Below, piece by piece: positions 59,404-64,000 of a stretch of 64,000 nucleotides of DNA; position 1 is the stretch's first letter, and each line of letters starts with the position of its first letter. The position numbers were made by a program, and so were the translations under genes. The notes beneath the pieces were generated by a model that did no database searches, had not been told where the DNA came from, and was given only the letters and a program-made list of their open reading frames with translations. Source of the stretch: Zygnema cylindricum (Eukaryota; Streptophyta; Zygnematophyceae; Zygnematales; Zygnemataceae); NCBI GenBank assembly GCA_037447655.1, contig JBBHKE010003587.1, forward strand, positions 1-64,000, given 5' to 3'.

Positions 59404-62400
59404 ATGTGCAGTGAACCAGGAACAGCGGTCGCCGTCCGGCCGTCTGTTTCATCATCCATGGCGTCTACAGGAACCTTGCCAGGAAGCTTCGACTTATTCT
59501 CGCAGGCTTTAAAGGTTCTTGCTGTTCCATGCCACGTGGCAGGACGAGACGGAGCAGTTCCGGATACTCCGGGCTCCTGTCCACCGTCATCTTCTCGAGG
59601 AACTGGAAGGGAGTTGAAAAAGGGAAGGAGGACAGGAAAAAAAGCACTGCGAGCACGTGAAGGAGGAGCAGGAAAGGGGGCAGGTAAAGGGACAGATGGT
59701 GTGACGTCAGCACAGTCACTATGGACATATTTAGAGGATTACTTTCGTGAAGTTACGGTGGAAGATGTGGAGATGGTGAAGCCACTTTCTGCTGCACTGG
59801 TGGAAAACTTGCTTTGCAATCCTCCGTTAGGGTTATGGTCTCAAGAGGGTTATATGAACAGTCTCAAAGGTGCTAAAGCAAGTAAAGGAAGTAGTACGGC
59901 TACAAAGGCTCGGGAAGGACGAGCCCGGGTGAAGCGCAAACTGTTAAGAGCGAGTCCTGTGAATAAAAAACGAAAAATAGATGATGACCGTACAGATGCT
60001 CCATTACTGACAACTATAATTTCGCCTCAAGATAATGAAGACGATGAGGTTTGCCATGTCTGTAATGGAGGTGACTCTGATGAGACGAACCAGATTTTGT
60101 TTTGTGATTCGTGCGATGTGGCCGTACACCAAGAGTGTTATGGAGTTTCCGAGGTTCCAGAAGGTTCCTGGTTATGTTCTCCTTGTAAAGCAGGTCCTCC
60201 TGGGGCCGTACAATGTGTACTTTGTTCCGTCAAGGGAGGTGCTTTAAAGCCTGTAGACGGTCAACAAGGAGACAAAGGACAGATCCGCAGCAATATCCAT
60301 TTTTTAAGTGTGGATTCCGGAAACTTATTACAAAGTGTGGGTTGGACTATTTCAATGTGGAGGTATTAGTCGGAGATGGCGACTCCCCTCTTTCCGTACT
60401 GCTTCTGGTCTTCTCATTCAGTTCCTCTCTCTCCCCCTCTCTTTCCTTCCTCTCTCTCCTCTCCTCTCCTCCCTAAATCCCTCAATCCCATCATCATCCC
60501 ATCATCCATCCACCCCCCCCCCTCTCCCTCCCTCCCCCCCCCCCTCCCTCCCTCCCTCCTCCCTCCCTCCATCCTTCCTCCCTCTCATCTTCCCCTCTCT
60601 TGCTTGCCTACTCTTCCCATTCCGTCCTCGTTTTTGCGTGTTTCACTATCGTTTCTCTTGGTCCTTGTCTCTCTCTGTAAGCATTTTTTCTGAGGGTAAG
60701 GCTTACAGTTTGGCACCACTTTGTCTGCAGTTGTCTTCCTATCTAGCGATTTATGTACACCTTACATCACCATTAGACTTAGCAAATTATTTCCGGCAAC
60801 GTGTCTCATTATGGGCCACTGAACTAAACACTGTTATCAACAGTAATTTATAATTTTGAGGTAAAGTAGATTCGATTTAGAATTATCAACTCTAATTTAG
60901 GCTGTATACTCCTAGGACATGTGGCGCTATGTGACTGGTGGGAAGGGTAAGGCTTTTTTCAGGAGACTTGTTTTTTTATTCTTCTGTGTTTCCAGGCGAG
61001 TATATTTTGTCTGATTTAGTTCCTAAGTTTTTCTTAAGTGGCGTATGAGGCTCAGGGTTTATGGATGTGATTTTGTTTCTATTTTTTTTTTGCCGCAGGT
61101 TTTTGTGTAGCAGCTTTCCATCCATTATGCGCCAGAGGAGCAAAATTGCGTATGGAAGTTTCGAGTCGGGAAGGGAGCGATGAGGTTGAATTCCTCCTCT
61201 TCTCCATTGTTTTTGCTCGTGTTTGGGTTGACTTAGGTTTGTATTGCTTTCTAGTGTTTTTTAGGGTTTAGAGGTGTTTCTGGAGGGATGAGGTGTCTTT
61301 TTCTGATGCTTCGGCTTGTGTATTTAAATGGACTTGGTTGAAGCGGAAAGTATTTTCTAAGTTTCAAGTCTTGAATGGAACCATGAGGTTGAATGCCAAC
61401 TTCTTCCTGTTTCTTTTTCTGCTCACGTGTTTGAATTAACTTGCTTGAGATTACCTTATTTTTCTTAGCTGTAGGTTGAGCAAATTCATTAGAGATTTGA
61501 ACTGCATACAACTTTTGGAAGGACCGTCAAATTGGTGTAACTATGCTGTCATTATTAGTGTTGATAACACTAATTAGGTTGTGACTTTTTTCGGCCGAAA
61601 ATCTTATAATAGCGTCAAAAACACTATTTAAGAGAGTTTTCTACAATGGCTGTGTCATGATGCATACAATCAGTATTCTAATTTCGCTTTTGTACTAATA
61701 ATTTTTTCACACTAGTAACGATGGGCAGTGAAGCTGAATATGAACCAGTGCCTATACCTTACATCGGTTTTGAAGTGAGTGAGTTACTAGTGTTAAATTG
61801 GATTTAGTATTAACTACATTAAATTATGCTTTGCCATGCGGCTCGTTATGGGCCACTTTTGGGGGGAAAAAACACGTTTGTAATGGAGTTCTGCATTAAC
61901 TCTAATACTACATCTCTATAAGAGTTAATAACACTAATTCGGTCGAGACTATTTTTTACCAACATCATAAATTATAATGACACAATTTAAGGGAGTGGAT
62001 TACAATCTGCCTCGTCTCTTTACACTTAGTATTATATATTTCGCATTTACACTTTTAAATCCGTTATGCTGATACGATAAGCAGTGTACTGAAGGGGAAT
62101 GTGATATTTTGCCGAATGTATGCCCAGGTGGAAATGCGATCATATTGTTTAAAACATTCAAGCAGCCGAGTCGGCAGAGAGTTAAATTTTTTGGAAAAGA
62201 GTGCATCAGCTCGATCAGTCACGGAATCAGATAATATTGTCAAGAGTGGTGGGAAGCTTGAGGAGGTAGGAGGTGGTAACAGCAGTACTGGTACAATACA
62301 GCTGGCAAGGAGTAGAAAGGCTGGACATGATGAATCCGAGATTGCAACTGGTTTGACTGAAGATGGAAGTCTGGGAGCTCAAGAAGGTGATGCGACACGT

Positions 62401-64000
62401 GTTGAAGGTGAAGTGACAACAACAGCAATATCTGGTGTTGAAAAGGCAGGACCTCTCCAGGAGGACTCGATGGAGGGCGCTGGATTTGTCACAGGAGGAC
62501 TTTTGCAGAATGATTCTATTGGTCGGTCAGCCGGTGAACAAGAAGGAAACTTTTCTTTGCAGTGGAAATTGGTGGCACTTCCAGTCGAGGCTCAATATGA
62601 CGCGGCAACTACAGATGACCTTACTTTATCTATTCTTGGATCGAGCGGAACGTTAGAGCTTATAGCACTTGTTAAGGAGGTAAGGTACCAGTCCTGATGT
62701 GAATATATCTCTGAAAATGAGTTTAACTTGAGGAAAAGCAATTTAGTTCGTCTCCGGCTGACTGTTGTAATTATCGATATTTCTTCGTTCAGATTACTTA
62801 TTACGGATCTTGCTTGCTTATCCTGCTAAGTTTCTGTGATTATAGCACTTGATAAGCAGGTAAGCAATCAGTCTTGACGTGAATACATCTCTGAGAGTCA
62901 TTAGAATGAGTTTTAGACTGAACTTGAGGGAAAGCAAATTGCATCTTTTCCGGCTGTTTCAACTACGAATTTGCAGATGCTATGACTTCTGGTTTTCTTC
63001 ATGGATTACACTGCCCATCGCTATTAATGTTACCAGCGTTGATTTGTCGTCTTTTTTTCCGGCCAAAAACCATAAAATATTGACAAAAACACTTTTTGAG
63101 GAGTGGACTTAAATTGTCCGCGTCATTTTCATTTGATTAGTATCAATTGATACTAATTTCTAATTGCGATGGGCAGTCTAGATTACTCTCAAGGATCTTG
63201 CTTGCTTAGCCTGCTGAATTTCTGTGATTGTGGAGTTATAGTGATTAGGATTTCTGTGATTTTGGAGAGATGGTGATTCAAATTTTATTTGTGATTATGG
63301 AAAGATGGTGATTTGAATTTTTGTGATTATGGAAATATAGTGATATCTAGAAAGGTGTCATACGTGACAGGTGATGGCGAGAACTCATACTACACAGACA
63401 CCTGTTGCGGCAAATGCAGGCATGTCCCAAAGCATGCTCTCCATGTGGCTTCAGGTGAGTTCCCACGGGCTCGCCACTCTCAAAAACTCTTCAACGTTTT
63501 TTGTTTGTAGAGGTTCTTTTATGGGATGATTAAGGGGCTTCTTTTTGTACGGCCAATTATAGGAACTGTCTATATGCCGTAAGGTATTTTTGAGGTATAA
63601 AACCAAGTCGAATCATAGGATACACTTGTGCCAAATGTTGGTCTGAAATGCTTAGAGCCCTCTGTTCCATTGAGGATTTTTTTCAAGTTTGATATTTTTA
63701 TTTGTGTTTTTTTAATTTGTTCAGATGGTTATACATCTGCGCTTTCCACTGTTTTTTTTGTGTGTACCCTTATGTTCAATGCTGGTTTGGAGAAAATGCA
63801 GGGCAAGGAGAGGGCTGCTAATGAGCCCATCAATGACAAAATTAGGGCTTATTTACGAGGTCGTGTCCATTGGGCCCCATCTGGAGAGGCCAGTGCCTCA
63901 TTACAGGGGAGCCACTCTAATGCCTCTTTTGGGATATCATCCTCTGACACATCAATGGACGCAAAAGATGGAGAATCGCTAAGCGGTCAATTTAACAAAT
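59404..64000 (+). CDS. PHD / extended-PHD finger protein, partial at 3' end
   Basis: A probable nuclear chromatin reader. Exon 1 (59404 to about 60,300-60,395) has a basic Gly/Lys-rich N-terminus, a KRKLLRASPVNKKRKIDDD nuclear-signal-like stretch, then a C4HC3 PHD finger: CHVCNGG, CDSCDVAVHQECYGV and WLCSPC. An extended PHD starts at VQCVLCSVKGGALKP. Further exons are 61099-61184 (FCVAAFHPLCARGAKLRMEV), 62128-62679 (VEMRSYCLKHS, then Ser/Gly-rich), 63371-63454 and 63802 to the window end (DKIRAYLRGRVHWAPSG, open at 64,000). Exons 2-5 agree in phase. Between exon 1 and exon 2 the frame is problematic. The expected WIPETYY segment lies in the +1 frame after a T6 run at 60,300-60,305, and the LxCxxC..GACIQC part is not found. 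ATG 59458 (CCATGGCG) is an alternative start. Confidence 0.78.
60415..60600 (+). repeat. CT/CCCT-rich tract in PHD intron 1
   Basis: CTCTCTCCCCCTCTC, CCCCCCCCCTCTCCCTCC and CTCCCTCCCTCC words, pyrimidine on the sense strand. The Ser/Pro frames across it are artefacts. Confidence 0.9.
61345..61440 (+). repeat. decayed copy of the PHD exon 2 donor junction
   Basis: GAAAGTATTTTCTAAGTTTC then CCATGAGGTTGAATGCCAAC, TTTTTCTGCTCACGTGTTTG and AATTAACTTG repeats the region 61,155-61,235 around the exon 2 end (GATGAG|GTTGAATTCC, TTTTTGCTCGTGTTTGGGTT). The offset is about 203 bp. Confidence 0.75.
61541..61730 (+). mobile_element. family C MITE in PHD intron 2
   Basis: The right end is AGTAACGATGGGCAGTG. 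The interior has ATTAGTGTTGATAACACTAA, GCGTCAAAAACACTATTTAA and CTACAATGGCTGTGTCATG. The left end CTGTCATTATTAGTG is decayed. Confidence 0.65.
61890..62093 (+). mobile_element. second, decayed family C element
   Basis: Shares AGAGTTAATAACACTAATTC, GACACAATTTAAGGGAGTGG and CTTAGTATTATATATTTCGC with the preceding element and ends CGATAAGCAGTGTAC. Confidence 0.5.
62650..62960 (+). repeat. tandem copy of the PHD exon 3 donor junction
   Basis: TTATAGCACTTGTTAAGGAG|GTAAGGTACCAGTC, with GTGAATATATCTCTGA and GGAAAAGCAATT, recurs from 62,836. There it reads TTATAGCACTTGATAAGCAG|GTAAGCAATCAGTC, with GTGAATACATCTCTGA and GGAAAGCAAATT. The copy keeps a good-looking donor (CAG|GTAAGC) but no coding sequence beyond a few codons. 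A second piece (GGATCTTGCTTGCTTATCCTG) recurs again at 63,190. Confidence 0.85.
63009..63177 (+). mobile_element. family C MITE, complete, in PHD intron 3
   Basis: TA|CACTGCCCATCGCTATTAATG to TAATTGCGATGGGCAGT, with GACAAAAACACTTTTTGAGG and TAGTATCAATTGATACTAAT inside. It is the best-preserved family C copy and defines the ends. It splits the repeat described at 62,793/63,180. Confidence 0.8.

Overview
This window is eukaryotic nuclear DNA. It has spliceosomal GT-AG introns, long repeat-rich introns, retrotransposon remains and dense MITE-like foldback elements. The coding content points to the green plant lineage: a plastid-type DXS and a plastid-type triosephosphate isomerase, both with transit-peptide-like N-termini, a DDX47/RRP3 helicase with the plant-type motif MVFTRTC, a DRP4/Mx-like dynamin relic, a plant-type PHD/extended-PHD protein and Ty1/copia sequence. 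The large, minisatellite-filled introns would suit a big-genome alga (possibly a streptophyte alga) as well as a land plant. The species cannot be named from the sequence alone.

Layout. 1-7,015 is intergenic and repeat-rich: foldback elements, a 367-bp-spaced direct repeat, and a decayed reverse transcriptase on the minus strand. 7,435-15,218 (+) is a 12-exon DXS gene (736 aa), the first step of the plastid MEP isoprenoid pathway. 15,219-18,900 holds minisatellite, foldback elements and a short (CCTAA)n array. 18,917-19,839 (-) is a small two-exon gene for an 87-aa membrane-anchored coiled-coil protein. 20,130-21,076 is a pair of direct repeats around a 530-bp element. 21,504-27,022 (+) is a 7-exon MRT4 ribosome-assembly gene (245 aa). 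28,096-30,405 (-) is a dynamin-like pseudogene with a second, more decayed copy of its 5' part. 30,775-35,563 is a block of nested palindromic elements including a ~1.47-kb near-perfect inverted repeat. 37,053-43,710 (-) is a 9-exon plastid TPI gene (327 aa). 44,839-56,035 (+) is an 11-exon DEAD-box helicase with a 5'-truncated copia element in an intron, at the point where a short conserved coding segment is missing. 57,244-57,672 (-) is another RT fragment. From 59,404 (+) a PHD-finger gene runs off the end of the window.

The genes are unrelated housekeeping and plastid functions on both strands, with no sign of an operon or biosynthetic cluster. The most unusual feature is how the introns and gene flanks appear to have grown. 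Several genes carry decayed tandem copies of their own exons or exon-intron junctions right beside the real ones (DXS exon 11, helicase exons 2 and 11, two PHD junctions, the 5' part of the dynamin relic). Almost every large intron has its own private degenerate minisatellite. CT-rich microsatellites lie pyrimidine-sense inside plus-strand genes. A second theme is a set of foldback elements of different size classes (about 170, 218 and 530-560 bp) that share a terminal core, many flanked by TA. They look like MITEs moved by one Tc1/mariner-like activity, but no transposase was found here.
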